Assembly: GCA_020633775.1 (NCBI GenBank)
Contig: JACKDA010000005.1
Location: 1 to 64,000, forward strand
Length of the DNA stretch: 64,000 bases
Direction: 5' to 3'
Origin: Gemmatimonadales bacterium
GTDB taxonomy: Bacteria > Gemmatimonadota > Gemmatimonadetes > Gemmatimonadales > GWC2-71-9
The position numbers and the translations under genes are program-made. Of the stretch, positions 57,683-64,000 are shown piece after piece; the first letter of the stretch is position 1, and every line of letters starts with the position of its first letter. The notes under the pieces are model-generated. The model did no database searches and was not told the DNA's origin. It worked only from the letters and a program-made list of their open reading frames with translations.

Positions 57683-58146
57683 GGCGTCCTCGGCGCGAGC
57701 TGCCAGGTGACCTGTGCCGCGGCCACGACACCGCCCGCGGCGTCGCGGATCTCCGCGCGGGCCAGCGAGGTCACCGGTTCGGTGACTGTCGGCGGCGCGG
57801 CACTGCCGGTCGCGGTCAGCGTGCCGCGGGCCTTCTTCTGGTAGTCGATCTCGATCCGGGTGACGATGCTGCGCACGCCGGGCGGCAGCGCGCTCACCAT
57901 CGCGAGCCCACTCGCCATCTCGGCGAGGTTCGCGAGCGCGATCGCGTGGACGCTGCCGAGATGGTTGCGCACGCCGCGGCGATCGCGGAGGGTCACGACG
58001 GCGCGGCCGGGTTCGAGGGAGATGACCCGCGCTCCGAGGGCGCCGGTGTAGGGGACCGCGAGGCGGACCGCCTGGCTGAAGAGCCAGCGCCCGACCGCGC
58101 TGCCACCCAGGCGGCCCCAGAGGGCGAGGAGGCGGTCGGGGGACAT
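57679..58146 (-). CDS. Hotdog-fold thioesterase-like protein (DUF4442)
   Basis: 155 residues from the ATG at 58146. Resembles PaaI/DUF4442: RNHLGSVHAIALANLAEMASGLAM supplies the hotdog helix with Asn-His and Glu active-site candidates. Acts on acyl-CoA or acyl carrier substrates. First gene of a two-gene operon with the NPD-like enzyme. TATCTTTG with only 5 nt before the ATG suggests a leaderless mRNA. Confidence 0.83.
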   Translation of the reverse strand: MSPDRLLALWGRLGGSAVGRWLFSQAVRLAVPYTGALGARVISLEPGRAVVTLRDRRGVRNHLGSVHAIALANLAEMASGLAMVSALPPGVRSIVTRIEIDYQKKARGTLTATGSAAPPTVTEPVTSLARAEIRDAAGGVVAAAQVTWQLAPRTP

Positions 58147-58151
58147 GGGGT

Positions 58152-58159
58152 CAAAGATA
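58152..58159 (-). promoter_or_regulatory. TATCTTTG promoter element for the thioesterase operon
   Basis: Exact TAnnTTTG in minus orientation ending 5 nt before the ATG. Together with 29998-30005 it is the closest match to the Bacteroidota -7 consensus here. Confidence 0.55.
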
Positions 58160-58174
58160 GAAGGGGAGGTGGTT

Positions 58175-58324
58175 GTCATCCCGAGTGGAGTGCCGGTCGG
58201 GTATCAGGCAGCGTCATCCCGAGCGAAGTGCCCGGAGGGCACGGAGTCGAGGGATCCGCACGTACCGACGGAGAGGTGCAGATCCCTCGACTGCGGCGGC
58301 TTCGCCTCCTCCACTCGGGATGAC
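58175..58324. repeat. CATCCCGAG palindromic island
   Basis: A 5' copy TCATCCCGAGTGGAGTGCC (58175-58193), a second TCATCCCGAGCGAAGTGCCC (58213-58232) and a complementary end CTCCACTCGGGATGA at 58309-58323 with an internal inverted pair GTCGAGGGATC/GATCCCTCGAC. Lies between two minus-strand genes. Confidence 0.8.
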
Positions 58325-58361
58325 TCTGGCCCTCGCCATCCCGTGCCTTCGTGCTTGCGCC

Positions 58362-58760
58362 CTACCCGATCGCCCCCAGGATCGCCCCCATCACCGCGAA
58401 GCGCACCGTGTGGTAGCCGCCATTGATCAGCAGCAGGGTGTTGCTGGTCCCCTCGAACTGGTAGTTGGTGGCGATCGAGGCGGTGACCCAGCAGAGCCCG
58501 GCGATCAACCCATACATCCCGCCGGTCGACCAGCCGATGCCCGGGCCGAGGAAGATCGCGAACGTCCAGGCGGTGATCGCGGCGAGGACGAAGGTGGTGC
58601 CGTAGGTCTTCGCCGGGTTGAAGTCGTTCCGGATCTGTTCGGCGGTGAACCCATGCTCGGTCATCCAGGCCTTGCCGAAGAGCGGGCCGTACCAGATGCC
58701 GCCGATCATGAACGCCGAGATGGTGGCGAGCAGCACCGCGAGGAGGTTGACGCTGGGCAT
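58362..58760 (-). CDS. DUF1761 membrane protein
   Basis: 132 residues, four hydrophobic helices (about 5-25, 52-70, 75-95 and 110-130). Motif MIGGIWYGPLFGKAWM near 18-33 identifies the DUF1761 family. Function unknown; found in the inner membrane of many bacteria. ATG at 58760, no clear Shine-Dalgarno beyond GGAG further upstream. Divergent from the metalloprotease. Transcribed alone. Confidence 0.88.
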   Translation of the reverse strand: MPSVNLLAVLLATISAFMIGGIWYGPLFGKAWMTEHGFTAEQIRNDFNPAKTYGTTFVLAAITAWTFAIFLGPGIGWSTGGMYGLIAGLCWVTASIATNYQFEGTSNTLLLINGGYHTVRFAVMGAILGAIG

Positions 58761-58829
58761 GCGGGCTCCGGGAGGGAGGAGGGAGAGCCACAACAGTGTG
58801 GCGGGGGTCCCGATCCGGCAAGGCGGCAG

Positions 58830-58836
58830 TACCTTG
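58830..58836 (+). promoter_or_regulatory. Putative -10 box TACCTTG for the metalloprotease
   Basis: TAnnTT, 42 nt before the ATG at 58878. Confidence 0.5.
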
Positions 58837-58877
58837 CCTGACATTCACCTCCCCATCCCTCGACCCGGGTCCGTTTC

Positions 58878-61355
58878 ATGTCGCGACCGATCGCCGTTGC
58901 CGCCTCGCTGCTCGTCCTGCTCGCGGGTTGTGCCCGCGGGACCGCCCAGACGACCCCGACCCCCGCCCGCTCGGCCACGCCGGCCGATTCGACGCCGCGC
59001 GCCGGCGCCGGCCGGCCCAGTGGTCCGCAGCCCTATGCCCGGGTGATCCCGCGCGGGGCCACCGCGGACAGCGGGCTGTTCGTGGTCCGCCAGGGCGACA
59101 ACAAGATCTTCTGGGAGATCCCCGACTCGCTGCTCGGCCGGGACATGCTCTGGCTGACGCGGATCGCGGCGGCGGCGGAGGACCTCTCGGGGTTCACCAA
59201 CGCCGGGTCGAACATCAACGAGTACCTGGTGCGCTTCGAGCGCGACGGCGACCGGATCCTGCTGCGGAGCCAGGGGACCCGCTACGTCGCCGACAGCACC
59301 CTGCCGATCGCGAAGTCGGTCGCGGCGAACACCTTCGCCCCGATCCTGCAGGCGTTCGACGTCAAGGCCGAGACGCCGGACAGCCTGGCGACGGTGATCG
59401 ACGTCACCGCGTTCCTCGACGGCGACGTCGCGGCGATCAGCGGGCTGGGGAGCGGGTTCCGGACCCAGTTCAAGGTGCGGCGGATGGATCCGGCGCGCTC
59501 GTTCGTGGAGAGCGTGAAGGTGTTCCCGCAGAACCTCGAGGTGCGGCAGGTGCAGACCTTCGACGCGGCCGAGCCGCCGTCGCAGCGGAGCACCGGGACG
59601 ATCTCGATCACCACGGCGCAGTCGCTGGTCCTGCTGCCGCGCGAGCCGATGCGGCCGCGCTACGCCGACGAGCGGGTGGGGTGGTTCTCGCTCCGACAGA
59701 TCGACTTCAGCTCGCGGGCCCTCAAGGCCGCCGAGCGGCAGCTGATCCAGCGCTGGCGGCTGGAGCCGAAGGACCCCGCGGCGTATGCGCGCGGCGAGCT
59801 GGTCGAGCCGGTGAAGCCGATCGTCTTCTACCTCGACCCGGGGACGCCGACCGAGTGGCGGCCCTACATCAAGCAGGGGGTCGAGGACTGGAACGCGGCG
59901 TTCGAGACCGCCGGGTTCCGCAACGCGATCATCGCGAAGGACCCGCCGTCGAAGGCGGAGGATCCGGAGTTCGACCCGGATGACGTGCGCTACTCGACCG
60001 TCCGGTACGTGGCGAACCTGACCCGCAACGCGATGGGGCCGAGCGTGGCCGACCCGCGCACCGGCGAGATCATCGAGAGCGACATCATCTGGTACCACAA
60101 CCACCTGCGCTCCTACCGGAACCGGCTGATGGTCGAGACCGGCGCCGCGAACCCGGGCGCGCGCTCGCTCGACATCGAGCACGACCTCATCGGCGAGACG
60201 GTGCGCCAGGTGATCGCGCACGAGATCGGCCATGCGCTCGGGCTGCCGCACAACATGATCGCCTCCAGCTCGTTCCCGGTCGACTCGCTGCGGAGCCCGT
60301 CGTTCACCAGCGAGTACGGCGTGGCGCCATCGATCATGGACTACGCCCGGCAGAACTACGTCGCGCAGCCGGGCGACGGGGTCACCCGCTTCGTCCGCAA
60401 GATCGGGCCGTACGACCACTATGCGATCAACTGGGGCTACCGGGTGATCCCCGGCGCCGAGGCGGAGACGCCGCAGGCGGAGCGGGCGGTGCTCGATCGC
60501 TGGATCCTCGCGAAGGCCGACGATCCGCGCTACCGCTTCTATGGCGGCGACGGGATGGACCCGCGGGCCCAGACCGAGGACATCGGGGGCGATCCGGTCG
60601 CGGCGTCGACCTACGGGCTCATGAACCTGCGCCGGGTGCTGCCGAACCTCCCGGCCTGGACCGCGACGCCGGGGGAGAACTGGGACGACCTCGAGGAGCT
60701 CTACGGCGAGCTGGTCTCCAGCTACGCGCGCTACGTCGGGCACGTGATCACGATGATCGGTGGCGTCGAGCGGACCGCGAAGTCGACCGACCAGGCCGGG
60801 CCGGTGTACGTGCCGGTGGACGCCGCCCGGCAGCGGCGTGCGGTGCAGTTCCTCGCCGACGAGGTGTTCACCACCCCGACCTGGATGGTGGACGAGACCG
60901 TGCTCCGACGGATCGAGGGGACCGGCGCGATGGATCGGGTGCGCCAGGCGCAGGCCTCCGCGCTCAACCGGGTGCTCGACGCGACGCGGATGCAGCGGAT
61001 GGTCGAGACCGCGCTCTACAGCAGCGGGCCCAGCTACACCCCGGCGGCGCTGCTCGCCGACGTGCGGGCCGCCGTCTGGGGCGAACTCTCGGGCCGCGGG
61101 GCGATCGACCCGTGGCGGCGCCAGTTGCAGCGGGTGCACGTCGAGCGACTGATCGCGCTGGCCACCGCCGAGGCGTCACCGACGGCGCGGGGTGCCGATC
61201 CGGCGACGGCGGAGGCCCGTCCGCTGGCGCGGCACGAGCTGGTGGTGCTGCAGGGGCAGGTCGCGGCGCGGCTCCGCCGCGGCGGCGATGCCGTCACGCA
61301 GGCGCACCTGGAGGACGTGGCGGCGCGGGTGCGGGAGGCGCTGGACGAGTCGTGA
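58878..61355 (+). CDS. HExxH zinc metalloprotease lipoprotein (DUF5117/DUF5118 type)
   Basis: 825 residues. Lipobox LAGC (Cys18). Linker of Pro/Thr/Ala, then a DUF5117-like region (about 50-240) with AGSNINEYLVRFER, and the protease domain with zinc motif His448-Glu-Ile-Gly-His452 followed by ALGLPHN, matching HExxHxxGxxH. Then SIMDYARQNYVAQPGD, the Met-turn. The C-terminal 250 residues form the family's conserved helical region. Outer-membrane-anchored or periplasmic zinc peptidase, common in Bacteroidota and Gemmatimonadota, substrates unknown. Stop followed by an inverted repeat. Confidence 0.9.
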   Translation: MSRPIAVAASLLVLLAGCARGTAQTTPTPARSATPADSTPRAGAGRPSGPQPYARVIPRGATADSGLFVVRQGDNKIFWEIPDSLLGRDMLWLTRIAAAAEDLSGFTNAGSNINEYLVRFERDGDRILLRSQGTRYVADSTLPIAKSVAANTFAPILQAFDVKAETPDSLATVIDVTAFLDGDVAAISGLGSGFRTQFKVRRMDPARSFVESVKVFPQNLEVRQVQTFDAAEPPSQRSTGTISITTAQSLVLLPREPMRPRYADERVGWFSLRQIDFSSRALKAAERQLIQRWRLEPKDPAAYARGELVEPVKPIVFYLDPGTPTEWRPYIKQGVEDWNAAFETAGFRNAIIAKDPPSKAEDPEFDPDDVRYSTVRYVANLTRNAMGPSVADPRTGEIIESDIIWYHNHLRSYRNRLMVETGAANPGARSLDIEHDLIGETVRQVIAHEIGHALGLPHNMIASSSFPVDSLRSPSFTSEYGVAPSIMDYARQNYVAQPGDGVTRFVRKIGPYDHYAINWGYRVIPGAEAETPQAERAVLDRWILAKADDPRYRFYGGDGMDPRAQTEDIGGDPVAASTYGLMNLRRVLPNLPAWTATPGENWDDLEELYGELVSSYARYVGHVITMIGGVERTAKSTDQAGPVYVPVDAARQRRAVQFLADEVFTTPTWMVDETVLRRIEGTGAMDRVRQAQASALNRVLDATRMQRMVETALYSSGPSYTPAALLADVRAAVWGELSGRGAIDPWRRQLQRVHVERLIALATAEASPTARGADPATAEARPLARHELVVLQGQVAARLRRGGDAVTQAHLEDVAARVREALDES

Positions 61356-61416
61356 GTCCTGAGAGGTGAGTCCTGAGGGGGCGCCTGGCGGGCCCCCCTC
61401 ACGCCTCAGGACTCAC
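61352..61416. terminator. GTGAGTCCTGAG inverted repeat at convergent junction
   Basis: GTGAGTCCTGAG occurs at 61352-61363 and again at 61366-61377; its 13-base complement CCTCAGGACTCAC is at 61404-61416. The second copy plus the complement make a perfect 13-base-pair stem, between the metalloprotease (+) and the antiporter (-). Related sequence GAGTCCTGAG occurs near 51845. Confidence 0.75.
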
Positions 61417-61419
61417 CCC

Positions 61420-62655
61420 TCACTTCTCCGCCAGCAACCTCGCCGTCACCGGCCCCACCGTGAGTCCCTGCACGATGATCGAGAAGCAGACGATCACGTA
61501 GGTGATCGCGATCAGCTTGTCGCGATAGAGGCTCGGTGGCAGCGAGAGGGCGAGTGCCACCGAGATGCCGCCGCGGAGGCCGCTCCAGGTGAGGATCGTC
61601 GCGGCGCCCTTCGGGAGCGCGCGGCCCGAGGGGAACATCGCCACCGGGACCAGCACCGAGAGGTAGCGGGCCGCGAGCACCAGCGGGATCGCCAGCGCGG
61701 CGGCGAGCGGCACCCCCGGGGCGATGTCGAGGATCACCACCTCCAGCCCGATCAGCACGAACAGGACGGCGTTGAGGAATTCGTCGACCAGTTCCCAGAA
61801 CTCGTCCAGCCGGTGGCGGGTGGTCTCCGACATCGCGAAGGTGCGGCCGGCGCTGCCGGTCATGAGGCCCGCGACGACCATCGCCAGCGGCCCCGAGACA
61901 TGCAGCACGTGGGCGAACGCGTAGCCGCCGGTGACGATGGCGAGGGTGAGCAGGATCTCGACCTGGTAGTTGTCCACCGCGCGGAGCATCCGGAACGCGA
62001 TCCAGCCGATCAGCAGGCCGTAGAGCAGGCCGCCCACCACCTCGATCGCGATCAGCTTGCCGACCACGGCCGGCGTGATCGCCTCGCCCGCGAGCAACTC
62101 GATCAGCAGGATGAAGAGCACCACGCCGACGCCATCGTTGAACAGCGACTCGCCGGTGATGGTGGTCTCCAGCTCCTTCGGCACGCCGACCTTGCGCAGG
62201 ATCGCGCCGACCGCGATCGGGTCGGTCGGGGCGATCAGCGCGCCGAAGGCGAGCATCCACGCGAAGGGCACCGTGAGCCCGATGGCGGCGAAGAGATAGT
62301 AGCCCCCGGTCGCCACGATGGCGGTGGTGAGCAGCACCGAGAAGGTGGCGAGGGCGAGGATCACGCCGCGGTGGGCGAGGAGCCGGTCGAGGTCGACGTG
62401 CAGCGCACCGGCGAACAGCAGGGCGCCCAGCATGCCGTTGAGCACCGCCCCGTCGAAGTTGATGTTCGCCACGAAGCCGGTGAGGTCCTCGATCGGCGCG
62501 AAGCCCAGCCGACCGGCGAGGACCAGGGCCAGCGACCCGACCAGCGCCAGGATCATCAGCCCGATGGTCATCGGGAGGCGGATGAAGCGGTAGTTGGCCC
62601 AGGCGAAGCAGGCAGCCAGGGTCGTCAGGACGGCGATCAGCTCGAAGATGGTCAC
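61420..62655 (-). CDS. CPA1-family Na+/H+ antiporter
   Basis: 411 residues from the GTG at 62655, about 12 helices. The CPA1 signature is ALIAPTDPIAVGAIL with an Asp, and the ligand helix ITGESLFNDGVGVVLF with the Asn-Asp pair (ND), which marks electroneutral or CPA1-type exchange. Further motif TWSGLRGGISVALAL is typical (Arg in RGG). Exchanges Na+ or K+ for H+ for pH and salt homeostasis in the inner membrane. Long frames upstream on this strand belong to the next gene's opposite frame and are rejected. Confidence 0.93.
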   Translation of the reverse strand: MTIFELIAVLTTLAACFAWANYRFIRLPMTIGLMILALVGSLALVLAGRLGFAPIEDLTGFVANINFDGAVLNGMLGALLFAGALHVDLDRLLAHRGVILALATFSVLLTTAIVATGGYYLFAAIGLTVPFAWMLAFGALIAPTDPIAVGAILRKVGVPKELETTITGESLFNDGVGVVLFILLIELLAGEAITPAVVGKLIAIEVVGGLLYGLLIGWIAFRMLRAVDNYQVEILLTLAIVTGGYAFAHVLHVSGPLAMVVAGLMTGSAGRTFAMSETTRHRLDEFWELVDEFLNAVLFVLIGLEVVILDIAPGVPLAAALAIPLVLAARYLSVLVPVAMFPSGRALPKGAATILTWSGLRGGISVALALSLPPSLYRDKLIAITYVIVCFSIIVQGLTVGPVTARLLAEK

Positions 62656-62683
62656 GCGCGGCTCGGGTGTGGGGATCGGGGGC

Positions 62684-62689
62684 AAGATA
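62684..62689 (-). promoter_or_regulatory. Putative -10 box TATCTT for the antiporter
   Basis: Minus-strand TAnnTT, 28 nt before the GTG at 62655. Confidence 0.5.
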
Positions 62690-62707
62690 CCCGCCGACGC
62701 GCCCGCC

Positions 62708-63601
62708 CTACCAGCGCGAGAGGTCGGTCCCCACCACCACCCGGCCGGTGTAGCCGCCGGCGCGCACGCCGGCGAGCAGCTCCTCGTCGGTGGCGCCCAT
62801 CCGGATGATGTGGGTGAGCAGCACCAGCCGCGGGGCCGCCGCGGCGGCGAGCTGGCCGACCTCGACGTCGCTGGTGTGGAAGGCGCGCATGTAGGCGGGC
62901 CAGGCCTCGCCGCCCGGTCGATCCTCGGGACGAAGGTGTGCCGCACTGTACACCTCGTGCACCAGCACATCGGCGCCGCGCGCCGCATCGCGCACCGCCT
63001 CGCTCGGTCCGGTGTCGCCCGAGAGCACGATCACCCGGTCCGGCGTCTCGATCCGGTAGCCGTAGGCGTCGGGAAAGTCGCCGTGCGGCACCCGGAAGGC
63101 GCGCACCCGCACGCCGGCGCTGTCGTACACGACGCCCTCGCCGTCGAACTCGCGGACCACCACCCGCTCGCCACCCGGGATCTCGCGCTCCAGTCCCTCG
63201 GTGCGGACGCGGATATCGGTGGCCCACGCCTCGTGCAGCAGCGAGTCCATCCGCGCGGTGCCGGGCGGACCGTACACCGGCATCAGGTGGCGGCGCCGCA
63301 TGACCCACGAGGTGAGCACGAGGTCGGGATAGCCGAGGGTGTGGTCGCTGTGGAGGTGGGTGAGGAAGACGGCCTCCACGCCGCTGATCGGAAGGCCCGC
63401 GGCGGCGAGCTGCCGCATCGCGCCGGGACCCGCGTCGAACAGCAGCACCCGCTCGCCGATGGTGATCGCCGTGGCCGGTCCCGAGGCCTCGGGATTGGGG
63501 CGCGGCATCCCGGTCCCCAGCAGCACCACCTCGGTGCCGGCGGCCTGCGCGCCCGCAGGCGCTGCGACCACGCCGAGCAGCAGGGCGAGGCGGGCGATCA
63601 C
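62708..63601 (-). CDS. Secreted metallo-beta-lactamase-fold hydrolase
   Basis: 297 residues with a signal peptide (about 1-18, PAGAQA) and the metal motif LTHLHSDHTLG (HxHxDH), a later HGDF and SGDTGPS, and a terminal His (LLTHI). The overall pattern resembles RNase Z-like or arylsulfatase/quorum-lactonase-like MBL proteins. Substrate unknown. GTG start overlaps the stop of the upstream papain-like peptidase by 4 bases, so the pair is coupled. Confidence 0.86.
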   Translation of the reverse strand: MIARLALLLGVVAAPAGAQAAGTEVVLLGTGMPRPNPEASGPATAITIGERVLLFDAGPGAMRQLAAAGLPISGVEAVFLTHLHSDHTLGYPDLVLTSWVMRRRHLMPVYGPPGTARMDSLLHEAWATDIRVRTEGLEREIPGGERVVVREFDGEGVVYDSAGVRVRAFRVPHGDFPDAYGYRIETPDRVIVLSGDTGPSEAVRDAARGADVLVHEVYSAAHLRPEDRPGGEAWPAYMRAFHTSDVEVGQLAAAAAPRLVLLTHIIRMGATDEELLAGVRAGGYTGRVVVGTDLSRW

Positions 63602-64000
63602 GCGGTCAGCTCGCGGTCGAGGGGCGGGGTGTCGAACTGCACGGCATGCGGGTCGAAGCCGTGCCGCAGCGTCGGCTTGACGATCTCGAAGTAGGGCGAG
63701 ACGTCGAAGTCGCGCGGCGTGAAGAGCGAGAAGTGGCGGATGTGCAGCACCTGACGCGCCTCCTCGCGGCCATCGACCCGCCGCACCAGCTGGCGCACGT
63801 CGGGCAGGATCGGGTAGCGCACCGACTGGTACGCCTCGGCGATGAGCGAGGAGCAGATCGCGCGGGTCGGGTCCCCGCTGCCGAGCGCCAGCAGTCGCCG
63901 CCGATACCGGCTCGGCACCGGCGGGGTCGGCAGCAGGTAGCGCGCGAGGTCGACGATGTGCTTCATGTCGTAGTGATGGCCCAGTCGGGCCATCGCGTGC
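63598..64000 (-). CDS. Permuted papain-like peptidase (C92/YiiX type), N-terminus beyond window
   Basis: About 133 residues visible, open to the right edge of the window, so partial. Contains GHHYDMKHIVDLARYLLP and ICSSLIAEAYQSVRYP; the Cys-Ser-Ser pattern after a His-containing segment is typical of permuted NlpC/P60 or YiiX amidases, in which the Cys follows the His. The last part resembles an Arg-rich Gemmatimonadota-type tail (FTPRDFDVSPYFEIVKP). It probably cleaves cell-wall or lipid amides; the missing part prevents a firm family call. Stop overlaps the start of the MBL gene. Confidence 0.65.
   Translation of the reverse strand, partial: HAMARLGHHYDMKHIVDLARYLLPTPPVPSRYRRRLLALGSGDPTRAICSSLIAEAYQSVRYPILPDVRQLVRRVDGREEARQVLHIRHFSLFTPRDFDVSPYFEIVKPTLRHGFDPHAVQFDTPPLDRELTA

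Overview
The window is about 70 % GC, densely coded, and has short intergenic gaps filled with families of palindromic repeats. Gene content fits a free-living, Gram-negative, aerobic soil or water heterotroph: many signal-peptide and lipobox proteins, TonB and TolC outer-membrane proteins, two RND efflux systems, eukaryotic-type Ser/Thr kinases, DUF5916 and HExxH secreted proteins. Together with purine-rich repeats (units such as GAGAAGCG and GTGAAGCG) and promoter boxes of the form TAnnTT, this points to a member of Gemmatimonadota (FCB superphylum). That placement is inference; no rRNA or marker gene is present to prove it. I saw no tRNA, rRNA, CRISPR array, insertion sequence or prophage.

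Layout. 1-10.4 kb: a serine hydrolase cut by the window edge, a zinc alcohol dehydrogenase, a LemA/DUF2207 pair, a DCC thiol protein, a histone-H1-like basic protein overlapping an S10 peptidase, and a putative lysozyme-inhibitor lipoprotein with a DNA glycosylase. 10.5-17.2 kb: a 35-residue membrane protein, an Ig-like lipoprotein divergent from two tandem Ser/Thr kinases, and a DUF418 membrane protein. 17.4-22.0 kb: a deoxyhypusine-synthase-family enzyme, a THUMP RNA methyltransferase and a small coupled operon ending in an EamA transporter. 22.2-28.3 kb: TetR-TolC-MFP-RND efflux operon with two near-identical operator sites. 28.5-39.0 kb: metallophosphoesterase, two 177-residue outer-membrane barrels, a methyltransferase, HrpB helicase, a class-A-like serine hydrolase lacking key beta-lactamase residues, and a DUF5916 protein.

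39.1-45.3 kb holds the most interesting locus: six minus-strand genes, almost all overlapping by 1-4 bases, encoding an alpha/beta hydrolase, a RimK-like ATP-grasp ligase, a second (apparently permuted) ATP-grasp ligase, a YbdK-type carboxylate-amine ligase, a class I glutamine-amidotransferase-fold hydrolase and the fluoride channel CrcB. Three amide-bond ligases plus two hydrolases in one transcription unit look like a pathway for a small peptide or amide metabolite whose product is unknown.

45.5-51.8 kb is a second TetR-TolC-MFP-RND operon with the same gene order as the first. 52-64 kb: an esterase, a TonB-dependent receptor, an endonuclease/exonuclease/phosphatase-fold membrane protein, a hotdog thioesterase coupled to a nitronate-monooxygenase-like enzyme, DUF1761, an HExxH metalloprotease lipoprotein, a CPA1 Na+/H+ antiporter, a metallo-beta-lactamase-fold protein, and a papain-like (C92-type) peptidase cut by the right edge.

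Regulation visible in sequence: about twenty transcription-unit starts have a TAnnTT (or TAnnnT) box, often only 4-9 nt before the start codon, which suggests leaderless mRNAs; -35 boxes are not evident. Six convergent gene junctions carry large inverted-repeat islands that may act as bidirectional terminators. The only gap above 300 bases without a gene is 8801-9277.
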